From NCBI GenBank assembly GCA_910574455.1, contig CAJSYZ010000008.1:2730707-2794706 (forward strand): a DNA stretch of 64,000 nt, written 5' to 3'. This document shows positions 46,280-55,951 of the stretch, piece after piece. How positions within the stretch are numbered: position 1 is the stretch's first letter; every line of letters starts with the position of its first letter. Source of the DNA: Trichaptum fuscoviolaceum. Its lineage: Eukaryota; Basidiomycota; Agaricomycetes; Hymenochaetales; Trichaptaceae. A program made the position numbers and the translations under genes. Below the pieces are notes generated by a model. It was given only the letters and a program-made list of their open reading frames with translations. It made no database searches and was not told the DNA's origin.

Positions 46280-47330
46280 GGTGAAGAGGATTGATGCGTC
46301 ATCTTTGGCCGCAACACATCTTGCTGACACTCTCTGCTCCCAATACCGTGTGCTGGCTGTCCATGACAACTCCCGTTGTCGCTACTCAGGTGCAGCATCA
46401 ACAGTCCACCTCAAAGCACTATCCCTTTCCGCCCTTTTTGCGAAGCTCAGCGGCGGATGTAGCCACACGGTCCAACCCGCGCATTGGCGGCACATCCGCA
46501 CTTGACACCATCAAATATCCTCGACATACGCTGAACAGCTCACCTAGCATCTGTTGGTCAATGCTGAGACCAATGCACCTTCTATGTTTATAGGTGTGTT
46601 TCTCTTCTCACCCAGAAATAATCAATTAATGAATTTTTGACAGGTGTGGCCACTGCAAGAAAATCGCACCCATTTGGACTCAAGTTATCGCTTGCATGTG
46701 CGCAAGCTGAATATTGCTGAGGTGAACTGCGATGAGGCGACAGGCGTGGAGGGATATAAGGCTATCTGGGCCGGTAAGGACAGCAGCATGCACAAGACAG
46801 AATGCTCTGGCGGACACAAGTTTGAGCAGCTGTGCAAATTTGCTGGAAGGTTATATCTCTGTAAGTCTCTCTTGCTCAATCATATGATATGTTCTAATGC
46901 ATGGTCTTGTAGAGATGTTGAAACCAAGAATCAGGACGACTACGAACACTACATCAAAGAGTTGCCCGTGCTGTACCTCTTCCTTCACGGAGAAAGGATG
47001 CGCAAGCGTGTGCAGCTGACATCGGCTTCCAACATTCTGCTTGTCTTACCAAAAATCTTAACTTCCTCAAATACCTTGCTCCACTCATGCTTTGCCGTTC
47101 CCTCCAAATTCACTTCTTAGCCCATTCTCCTTGCAATCAAGGACATCATCCCATACCGCGCCTCAAATGTGTTCAAGTTCCCCACCTCGGGCGGCGCAAA
47201 GAAGGAGATTTAATGCCTCCTTGCTGCTTTTGCCCTGCGTCGCGGGTGGTCCCGCCATCCAGCTCAGGCAAGTGTGCATGGCTGTCACCTCTCGGGGTAA
47301 GCTGTCAATTAGCGTAGTTGGTTCCGTGGA
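46280..47330 (+). pseudogene. Captured thioredoxin/protein disulfide isomerase-like fragment
   Basis: After an acceptor-like TTGACAG (46643) the frame gives CGHCKKIAPIWTQ, the CGHC active site of PDI-type thioredoxin domains. Further parts lie in other frames: LNIAEVNCDEATG, then GGHKFEQLCKFA (the usual sequence after the cis-Pro region), then PILLAIKDIIPYRASNVFKF near 47116. Several indels and probable introns break it. 46280-46590 may be the 5' exons, but no signal peptide could be recognised. The capture explains a gene piece inside repeat arms. Confidence 0.6.
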
Positions 47331-48217
47331 CTGATTCTTCGCGATCTAGGCACCTACAAGGTTGGGGATGAGTGGTGGTGGGTGGGTTATCACCTCTTCT
47401 GTAAGTCTTTACCTTTGGGTACCTGCTATGACCAGGTATGCCCATATATCTGTAGGCATACCTGTGGGTACTGTTAGATATATTCAATTTATGTCATTTA
47501 TCAGCTCACACTTAGTAAGCACGGCTGCGTGCGCGGCATGGACAAGCCACGCGCGCATCCGCGCATATATCCAGTAGAATTGTAGTGTTAGGTCTCAGTG
47601 CGCGCTTCCGCACTGTAGACCAGTAGGATACTTGTATTTTGTACTCAGTTTCAAACCCAGCGCATCCGCGCTGGTCTTTTATTCTCTGTTTCTCGGGTCG
47701 TTGCTCCCTCAGTTCTTTTCCCCCGAACTGAGGTGAGCAACTAGAGCATGACACGGGTGCACCCGTAGGTACCCGTGATCCGCAAGTGCAGGTACCTGTG
47801 CAAAAAAAATCAATACCTGGATCCGACCCGGATCCGTGGGAAACGGATCCAGGTGCACCCGCACCCGTTACCTGCAGGTATTGCAGGTACCTGTTAGCAC
47901 CCGCAGGTATTTGCAGTAGGCCATGAGGATACTGTGCAATATTGTTCACTCAATAGCCCAGTCGATGGCCTCAGCCTTGACTTGCCCTTACGGGTTACTC
48001 CTGTCCTCAGACGTGGAGATGTAGCTCATGAATGAAACAACAAGCTCAACAGCCCGGGTGATGGCCTCAGCCGCACCCGACCCACAGGGACTCCTTGTGC
48101 CACAGCATAGAAGTCAGCTGTTGAGCTAACGGTATAACTGCCTGGCTTTGTGCTTTCGCGCGAAGTCAAGCAGTCTAAACCACCATACACCCAACCAAGT
48201 CCAGTAAAGGATAAGAC

Positions 48218-48650
48218 ACAGTGAGAGCCGTCAAACTCAATGAGCCTTCATGTGGATGAAGGCTCACTTACACGGATCCCCTGGGGTGAGTTCGACGTGT
48301 GTGAGATATTACAGGTCTTGGGCATGGGGACCCTCCCTGGACAAGTGCTTCTTTGTGTGAGCAAGCCCCAGGAATCACCAGGGTGAGCAAGCAGCAGATG
48401 AAAGTGCAGCCCAAATGGGGTGTGCAGGCGGCGAGCTATCATCTGTTGCTGCTACCCTGGCTGTCCCAAAGATGGTGCTGGCGATTGATGAGTTTTGCGC
48501 CGAATCGAATGAAAGCTGGACGATAGGAAAGCCCTCAGGAAGACGAAGACGAAGGTGTTCTTGGTTTTGTGAAGGCTTGAATCAAGCCCGAGTTATGGGC
48601 GATGTTTTCGGCCGAAAGGGGAAAGTGTAGTGGTGGTGATGCCGGGATGG
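48218..48650 (+). repeat. Dispersed repeat, copy B (shared with 1041-1810)
   Basis: Matches 1041-1190 plus 1551-1810 without the 360-bp internal block. Lies inside composite element copy 2, so the element has picked up, or been invaded by, the same repeat that flanks the Copia remnant at the left edge. Confidence 0.7.
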
Positions 48651-48759
48651 GACCGTCTTGCATATGCGCGCTGATAGGAGACTGCATGGAGCGCAGAGAG
48701 TCGGACGGCGATGGTAACCGGTCAGTTCTGAAGATATTGTGAGTCGATGTGTAAAATTA

Positions 48760-49425
48760 CAACGGGCCAGCGAACGTACTTCTTTGGACGAGGGCCACCC
48801 CGTGGTCGCTGTTGACCGCCGTCACCCGTCTTCTCCTTTCTCGGAGATTTTCCTCCTGCGTAGTCCAAACCTTCCTCCTGCAAGACTCTCCTTTTTTTGT
48901 CTGGGCTTCCATCGGAAATGCCAAGCCATCCTCCGGCGCTGGCGTTGTCATATTGTGCACGCCGCCTTCGTCCTGTCTCATAGTTTGTCGGCATCAAGTA
49001 CGCCTTCGCGCTCACATGTGGGTACGTCGTCTTTTTGACGAGCAGATGGGGCTGGAATTCGGGAAGGGTGGTGACGGGGTCGTTGAGGTATGATGATTGC
49101 CCGCGAAGCTCGTCTGCAGCCCGTCATCTCGATACGTATCTTGTCCTCCGCTCCTGGGCGCACCTTATGCGCCTCATCCGCAATCTCTCCAAGCAGCCAC
49201 AGTCTCTCCTCGGTCGAAGCTGAGCGGGTCTCAATGAGCTCAATCAGTTTGTAGATTTTCGAGGTTAAAGAGGTAACGGTCGACGTGAGCACGGCGTCGA
49301 GCTCGCGGAGGTCGGCAAAGCGGGAGAGGTCCAGAGGGAGGGAGTCGAGAGTCTGCGCATAGTCCGCGCGCGCGTCGGAGGTAATCGATGGCCGTCGAGG
49401 CCCGTGGTCGTCGTTCCGTCGAAAG
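48760..49425 (-). pseudogene. Captured ING-family (inhibitor of growth) N-terminal fragment
   Basis: Minus strand, reading left. DYAQTLDSLPLDLSRFADLR is followed by ELDAVLTSTVTSLTSKIYKL, TEERLWLLGEIADEAHKVRPGAEDKIRI, then in a second frame the Tyr/Pro region SAKAYLMPTNYETGRRRRAQYD and a Lys/Arg-rich tail. The first block fits the leucine-zipper/NCR domain at the N-terminus of ING (Yng1/Yng2/Pho23-type) chromatin readers. The PHD finger is absent. A frame change near 49000 may be an intron or indel. As cargo in a transposon with no promoter evidence it is a pseudogene. ING assignment by motif memory only. Confidence 0.6.
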
Positions 49426-49862
49426 AACTAAGTCGACCAGTAGCACGCGCCTATGCGCGGACTCCAGTCAACCGTCCGTAGTATGTCTTCTGCGTGCGCA
49501 ACGCAATCGTCGCTCGCGAGAAGTCCGTAGACAAGAAACAAACTGGACTCTTGCACGTCCGTAAAAGTCTTGCGCGCCCGTAAGAATGTCGCGCGCCGTC
49601 GTAGTCGAAGCCCGAGGACAAGAAACAAACTAGTTCGCCAGAAGAAACGAGTCCTAAAGCACGCGCAACAGCGCAGACGTCAGACTCGGACTCGTTCCCG
49701 TTCACGCTCTCGCACGTCGTGGTTGGGGAAAGGTAAGTTAATTTTCTCACGGTCTACATGACGCGACTAACACAAGTTATTATCGCGTGTGAACCAGCTA
49801 CTCCGGTCACGCAACTAACCTGACCCGTTGTCTTTGTTCCCGTTCCTCAATGTCTGCGGCCT
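49426..49862 (+). repeat. Dispersed repeat copy ii with Arg/Ser-rich frame
   Basis: Inverse of 23240-23690. Contains an open stretch (49570-49735) reading RRRSRSPRTRNK ... RTRSRSRSRTSW and then a GTAAGT donor-like site. This looks like a 5' exon of an SR-type protein or simply Arg-coding low complexity. In copy i the frame is shifted, so conservation as protein is not shown. Confidence 0.5.
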
Positions 49863-50166
49863 ACGGCCACTGCAGGTACCTGCAGGTACCTGCACAGGTA
49901 CCTGAGTTAAAAAAAAGTCATACCTGGATCCGCAGGTAAGCGTGGGAAACAGGTACCTGCATGCGGGTGCACCCGGAGCCGCAGGTTTTTGCTGCAGGTA
50001 CCTACAGGTACCTACGGGTGACACGCACCCGTGTCATGCTCTATGAGCAACTAACTATTCTGTTCACTCGTATGATAGCTAACATGTATATTAGCGATTA
50101 TCTTATTAGGTACAGTTGATAGTTAATAAGAGTTCTTTTCCCCCGAACTGAGCGATTATCTTATTA

Positions 50167-50181
50167 GGTTATGAGCCTTGG
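50167..50181 (+). promoter_or_regulatory. Copia primer-binding site, half-tRNA-Met type
   Basis: GGTTATGAGCCTTGG immediately follows the 5' LTR. Its complement, CCAAGGCTCATAACC, has a CAT anticodon in the setting expected of an initiator tRNA-Met anticodon arm. Drosophila copia uses such an internal tRNA fragment as primer. No TGG-type 3'-end site is present. Confidence 0.65.
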
Positions 50182-50227
50182 TGCTCCCTGATTTAGTGCC
50201 GCTAATCGAAAGAACTCCCGAGAGTGT

Positions 50228-53200
50228 ATGGCTCCTACTCTCCGGAATAGAAATCTAGAAGCAGACAACCCAGTAAACCCAGTAAACCCAGCAGATACAG
50301 CAACAACAACAGCAGCATTGCCAGGAGACTCTTTGTCCCCCCCAGTAGACCCAGAAGACACTTTGAGCTCGTCCGGAGAACAGACGGACACAGTCAGCCC
50401 AACAACAGCAACAGCAACAGCTATCCAGTCTTCCAGCAGACCATCGACAATGTCGGGAACCGCAACAGCAGCAACAGCAGTTCCTCCTGGACAGTCGACG
50501 TCTTCCGAGACATCGGGAACCATTTTCCCCCCGAGGTCGACGCTTAACACTGGCGTCAACGCGTTCCTTTCTTCGTCTAACGACAATCAATGGAAGATGA
50601 CTGAAACAGAGAAGCTGTCAGAGGGGAGTGGTCGTTATTTTGGGTGGAAGGCACTTACGAGCATGTATTTATCCTCCACCACCCTTATTTCCTTGGTCAA
50701 CGGCACCGAACCTTGCCCAGACCCTACGACTTCCCTTCCTGAAGAAATCATAGCGTGGACTCACCGAGATAATCGCGCGAAGGCGCAGTTAGGGTCTTAT
50801 ATCAGCATGGGTCTTCTGAGCCAGCTTGATGCAACGACAGCGGCCTCAATGTGGTCCTCAATCACAAGCCGTTTCGAGCATACTGGGGCTGGTGCGATCC
50901 TCGTTGCGCGAGATAAAATTCACGCAAAATTCATTGGATCATCCGAGACCATGGACGACCACATTGGTGAACTTCGACGACGTCGTACAGCACTCTACAG
51001 TGCAGGGGGAACCCTCCTGGAGGAAGAGTGGAAAGCGATCATTGTTAAATCACTCAGGCATAAATGGGAGAAATACCGACCTATGCTCTTGGTTGTCGGT
51101 GACTCTGAGAAGATTATTAGCTTCCTTACTCTAGAGGCCTCGAATCTTGAATCATCGTCAACATCGACCTCGTCGGAAACCGCTCTCTCTGTTAATGCGA
51201 AAGGTCAAAAACGTCGTTATAATGGATCTGGGTGTACTCACTGCGGTCGCAAGGGCCACGGGTCGGATAATTGCTTCGCACCTGGAGGGAAAATGGAGAA
51301 ATACGCCCCTGCTTGGTACAAGCCACCCGAAAACATGAAAAGGAGTGGTCAGGAAGCCAACGCGGCCACGACAACGACTCCGTCCACCTCATCTAACCAG
51401 GAAACCGCGCGCATGACCTACCGTGTGAACGCAGATCACAATCACACCGGACCTATTTTAGACTCAGGGTCGACGTCACATATGATCAACGATAAAGCTT
51501 ATCTTGATTCGTACATTGAATTCGCCGAACCTTTGGTCATTGGGTCCGCTAAATCCAGTTCCTCTATGCGTAGCCTTGGCAGTGGTATCTTGACCCTCAA
51601 ATTCATTCGTGATGGTTATTTACACAAGTTAACCCTGTCTGATGTCTTATACGTGCCAGAACTGGACACCGACTTGATTTCAGTCTCCAAGCTCGAAGAC
51701 GACGGCGTCCATTTAGAGTTTAAGAACTCCCGGTGCTATTTCTCTAAGGAGAACCAGGTGTTTGGCTACGCGGAACGTGGCGGTGCCCTTTACCATTTAC
51801 GGTCCGTCTATGCTAAACCCCAGAGCGCTCATTTAGCGTCTGCGCAACAAGATCTCTCGAAAGACTTGGATATGTGGCATCGACGCTTCGGCCATATGTC
51901 TGAAGGTCGTATTACCTCCATGGTGTCCCACGGCGCGGTTTCCGGCATCAATCTCGTTGGACCGAAGCCGCTAGGTCGATGTGAAGCCTGTATCCTCGCT
52001 AAACAGGTGGCAAGTCATTCCCCGGCCCGCAATAAACGTGCTTCTAACCCATTTGATGTTGTCCATTCTGACATCATCTTCTTCGGCGAGACCTCGATTG
52101 GTGGTGCCAAATACGGGCTTACCTTTATTGACGAAGCCTCCGGATATACGTGGGTGTATGCACTTAATGATAAAACCAGCGACACCGTATTACATCATTT
52201 TCGTGCCTTGGACATACTAGTTGAGACTCAATTTGCCACACGCATCAAGGCATTACATACAGATAACGGAGGCGAATATGTTAACCTTGCAATGACGGAG
52301 TATCTCGTGTCCAGGGGCATCAAACACCACACTATCGCTCCCCACCGTCATGAAATGAACGGCATTGCCGAACGGTGCAACCGTACTGCAGCCGACGCCG
52401 TTCGCGCGATGCTTATCGCGGCTCACCTCTCACATGGTTACTGGGCCGAGGCATATTACGCGTGGGCATATGTCCATAATCGGTCCACTCTTTCATTTCT
52501 GGCCGAGGGTACTACCCCATATGAAATTCTTTACGGTCTTAAGCCCGATGTCGGACATCTCCGAGTTTTTGGTTCCGTTGCTTACGCTCGGGTACCCCCA
52601 GACTCACGTCGCAAACTCGAGCCTAAATCCGAAAAGGGTATCCTCGTTGGGTATTATGACGATGCCGCCTATAGAGTCATGCGGCCGGATCACTCTATTA
52701 TCAAATCGAAGGACGTTATTTTTGCAGAGGGCTTGGGCAGTCGCACACTTACCCTGTCAGGGTCTGATCTTGATTCCCGCCCCGCAGGCCCTGATCTAGA
52801 TACGGGACACGTTAATCCCTCCGATCCTCCCACGGATTTCCCGCCGGTGATAACCCCATCATCAGCGTCTAATGACTCTCTTTCCACCCTGACCACACCT
52901 GCTCCTGCTTCCATCCCTACCCTGCGCCGGTCGGCTCGCTCTGACCATACGACTCAGAAACGTCGTGAAGGTATCGCCCAGGAGCTTGGCTTGAAGCACT
53001 TGGACCATCCAAAACGCACTGCTAACGCTGCGAACTCACCCCGGGTCATTGCTGGCATACCTCTGCCTAGACACTTTGGTGAAGCCCGTCAATCACCACA
53101 ATGTGCGGAATGGATGGAAGCGGCTGCGTATGAGCTAGGGAAGCTCTACCAGCATGACGTTTGGGATGAGGTTCCCCGACCGATCGATACTCACGTTATC

Positions 53201-54628
53201 CAAGGCATGTGGGTCTTCAATATCAAGGAGAAGCCAGACGGACCTCTTGAATATAGGATGCGCTGGGTGGCGCGAGGGGATTCTCAGCTAGAAAGTGAGT
53301 TTGGTGAAATCCATGCCACTTCTGGTGATTATACTGTGGCTCGGATTATATGCGCTCTCAGTGCTGCTGAAGACGGCCGTCTGGCGGTCAACGATATTTC
53401 CTCCGCTTACCTTCACAGCAGACTCGACCTGGATCTGCCAATCTATGTCGAATATCCTACAGGTTTTTCCCCGCAGACCCCCGGTACCGTATGCAAGCTC
53501 AAGAAGGCGCTCTATGGTCTACGCCAGGGCGCGCGTGCCTGGCAAGAAGAATTTCAACGGACTCTATCCTCGTGCGGTTTCAACACTCTCGTTACTGCGC
53601 CATCTGCTTTCCGTCGTTCAGACTATCAAGGGGAAACGCTAGCTGGGACCCATGTCGACGACATTGTTAGCATGCACAAGACAGCGCCGAATGCTCCGCA
53701 AGCTGAAGAACAGCGTTTCAAAGACGACCTTGCTTCTCATTACGAGTACAAATCCCAGGACCTGACGAAGAGGACAAAACTTCTAGGATGGACGCTGTCT
53801 GTCACTACTGACTACGTGACTATCTCGGTCGAAGGGAAAATTAAACGATTGGCTGAACGCTACGGACTTCAAGATGCGAATCCTGCGTCAACTCCCATGG
53901 CAATTGATGCGTTGAAAACTTTCGCGAGCGCTAAGTCGGAACCTATCTCAGACTTCGATTTCCCTTATCGCAATGCCGTAGGGGAAATAATGTGGTTGGC
54001 AACCACCGCGCGCCCCGACATTGCTTTTGCTGCTCAAGTCCTTGCTCGTTATTTAGCCGCCCCGTCAAAAGTCCACTGTCTCGCCGTCAAGCGTGTTATA
54101 CGTTACCTCTTGTTTACTCAAAATATTGGGCTCAATTACTCGAGGTCAAAATGCTTCGAACCCCCAACTGGCTACTGTGACGCCGATTGGGGGAGAGATC
54201 CTGGCGACCGAAGATCTGTCTCTGGTTACGTTTTTACCCTTGCCAACGGCGCTATTGACTGGAAAGTCAAGCGGCAAGTTGTAGTTGCGCTTTCGACCGC
54301 CGAGGCCGAGTATTTATCTGCCTCGCAAGCAACTCGCGAAGCTATTTGGATGCGTAACTTCTTCACCGAGATTGATCGATCACATCATGACCAAGTTTCA
54401 ACTATTTTCACCGACAATCAAGCCGCAATTAACATGTCCCTCAACCCCGTCCAGCATAACCGCACAAAACACATTGACATCCCCGTTCATCATGTTTGAG
54501 ACGAAGTCAAAAAGGGCCGGGTTTGTTTCCAGCATATTCCCGGTGCCGAAAACCCGGCAGACATATTCACGAAGCCATTGCCTCGCGATGCTCATTTCAA
54601 TTGCATGCGTGCCATTGGTATGTTTTAA
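50228..54628 (+). pseudogene. Copia gag-pol polyprotein with one internal TGA
   Basis: Continuous frame from ATG 50228. A Gln/Thr-rich start leads into a gag domain (LISLVNGTEPCPD, DDHIGELRRRRTAL) and a knuckle (CTHCGRKGHGSDNC). The protease has ILDSGSTSHMI. GAG-pre-integrase has MWHRRFGHMSEGRI and CEACILAKQ. The integrase core has HSDIIFF, HTDNGGEY and NGIAERCNRT. RT has the core HVDDIV. RNase H has CDADWGRD, STAEAEYLS and TDNQAAI. A TGA at 54497-54499 lies in the RNase H tail (HHV*DEVKKGRV), most simply a CGA to TGA change. The frame then continues to a TAA at 54626. Otherwise apparently intact. Confidence 0.93.
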
Positions 54629-54814
54629 CTTTTCAAATATCTTCTATCCCTTTTCCATTTTATCTTATTCCGCTATCTAATTACAAAACCCTTCTACATA
54701 ACATTCATATAATCTTTAAATCATAAAAATTTCATAAATTCTACTTTACAAAAACACCCCTTCTTTTATTCTTTTATTTTTAACATTGATCCCGCAGTGC
54801 TCGCTGAGGGGGAG

Positions 54815-55199
54815 TGTTAGATATATTCAATTTATGTCATTTATCAGCTCACACTTAGTAAGCACGGCTGCGTGCGCGGCATGGACAAGCCACGCGCGCA
54901 TCCGCGCATATATCCAGTAGAATTGTAGTGTTAGGTCTCAGTGCGCGCTTCCGCACTGTAGACCAGTAGGATACTTGTATTTTGTACTCAGTTTCAAACC
55001 CAGCGCATCCGCGCTGGTCTTTTATTCTCTGTTTCTCGGGTCGTTGCTCCCTCAGTTCTTTTCCCCCGAACTGAGGTGAGCAACTAACTATTCTGTTCAC
55101 TCGTATGATAGCTAACATGTATATTAGCGATTATCTTATTAGGTACAGTTAATAGTTAATAAGAGTTCTTTTCCCCCGAACTGAGCGATTATCTTATTA
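54815..55199 (+). repeat. 3' LTR of Copia
   Basis: 385 bp, uninterrupted; serves as the empty-site reference for composite element copy 2. ORFs within it are chance. Confidence 0.95.
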
Positions 55200-55317
55200 G
55201 GTACAGGTACCTGTTATGTAATTACCTACAGGTTGTCATCCAGAGGTAAAAAATGTTGTACCCGCAGGCACGGGTACCTATACCTGTGGGTACTGCTTAT
55301 GCTATTCACTACCGAGG

Positions 55318-55437
55318 ACCGCACTGGTTTGGCAGGGATGTTTGGTTTCTTAGATGTGTGCTGGTCAGACATGCCTAACTGATGGGAGCTATGGCTTGAC
55401 CAAATCAGAAAGGTAGTGGTTAGAGGTCAGGAAGGAT
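55318..55437 (-). pseudogene. LINE ORF1 5'-end fragment
   Basis: About 120 bp matching the start of LINE ORF1 and adjoining leader (9329-9450): GGTTTGGCAGGGAT...GTTTCTTAGATGTGTG...CATGCCTAAC.GATGGGAGC and GGTAGTGGTTAGAGGTCA. Minus orientation. It marks the right edge of the transposon nest. Confidence 0.75.
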
Positions 55438-55951
55438 GAACTTTTAACTCTTGCTTACTTGAGTGTACCTACAAAAACACTACTACATTTGGATCAATTT
55501 CAAACTCAATATGATAAGGCTTTAAATTTTGGCTAGAGATCCCAGACTGCTACGCTGAGCCCCCACACCAGTGGCATGCAACCCAAAAGTTGTGGTCTGG
55601 TTATGAGACTATCCCTCAGCTACGCTTCGTGTCGGGGATTGCCTAAAATGGGTGTTACAGTTACTTTTGTTTACCAACTGTTTTAGAAATGCAACTTCAA
55701 ATTGCAAGGAGTCACTTAGTGAGCAAAAATTAGAGGTAGGGAGATCTGAGGAAGATTAGAAATCTGAGTGATCGAGTCTTATGAGTTGCCGACGGCTGAC
55801 CTGCAGGGACAGTGATACATCCGACACTCATCCGAGTCTCAAACCAAGCGCTTGGCCACTTCGTCTCCTTTTCCTTCCGCGTATTCAACTCCTTCTCTCC
55901 TCTTCATCTTTATCTTACTTCGTGTTCTAATGCTTATATAGTCGCAACGCA
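55438..55951. other. Intergenic: edge of repeat nest, putative promoter of WC-2-like gene
   Basis: No coding region recognised. AT-rich with scattered short motifs. The last ~120 bases are TC-rich (CTCCTTCTCTCCTCTTCATC), common just upstream of basidiomycete start codons. Confidence 0.5.

Larger units (their letters stand above)
47742..50043. mobile_element. Composite hAT-like element, copy 2 (17-bp ends, ING-like cargo)
   Basis: Ends TAGAGCATGACACGGGT in inverted orientation, with a perfect 8-bp duplication TGAGCAAC (47734-47741, 50044-50051). The empty site is present in the 3' LTR. The type A arm is 47742-47925 and the type B arm is 49866-50043, the same two arms as in copy 1 but in opposite orientation. 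The cargo is quite different: 47930-48217 unknown, 48218-48650 dispersed repeat, 48760-49425 ING-like gene piece, 49426-49862 Arg/Ser-rich repeat. No transposase. Confidence 0.9.
47472..50166 (+). repeat. 5' LTR of Copia, split by composite element copy 2
   Basis: LTR parts are 47472-47741 and 50052-50166. TGAGCAAC is duplicated around the insertion. The uninterrupted sequence is seen in the 3' LTR (55076-55083). Confidence 0.93.
47472..55199 (+). mobile_element. Young Ty1/copia element (385-bp LTRs)
   Basis: 5' LTR 47472-50166, which is 385 bp after removing the nested 2302-bp element and its 8-bp duplication. 3' LTR 54815-55199, also 385 bp. Only one difference was noticed between them (50120 G, 55151 A). 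GGTAC precedes (47467-47471) and follows (55200-55204). A GAGGGGGAG polypurine tract is at 54806-54814. LTR ends are TG...TA, slightly unusual. A single gag-pol frame lies between. Confidence 0.93.
46124..55311. mobile_element. Third composite element (TAGTGAATAGCAT ends)
   Basis: The inverted ends TAGTGAATAGCAT (46124; inverse ends at 55311) each lead into a GGTACCTG-rich arm: left about 46124-46275, right about 47415-47471 plus 55205-55311. The cargo between the arms is a PDI-like gene fragment (46280-47400). A Copia element has landed in the right arm. No 8-bp duplication is visible (TATGCTTC on the left, CCGAGGAC on the right), so either one end is rearranged or the boundaries are slightly off. 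The arms resemble, but do not match, those of the TAGAGCATGACACGGGT family. Confidence 0.55.

Noticed and set aside
47512..47949. ORFs in the Copia LTRs and composite arm
   Set aside because: Lie wholly in LTR and arm sequence shared by 54855-55118; no coding support.
55560..55650. tRNA-like segment in the intergenic region
   Set aside because: No cloverleaf with a consistent anticodon arm or T-loop could be drawn.
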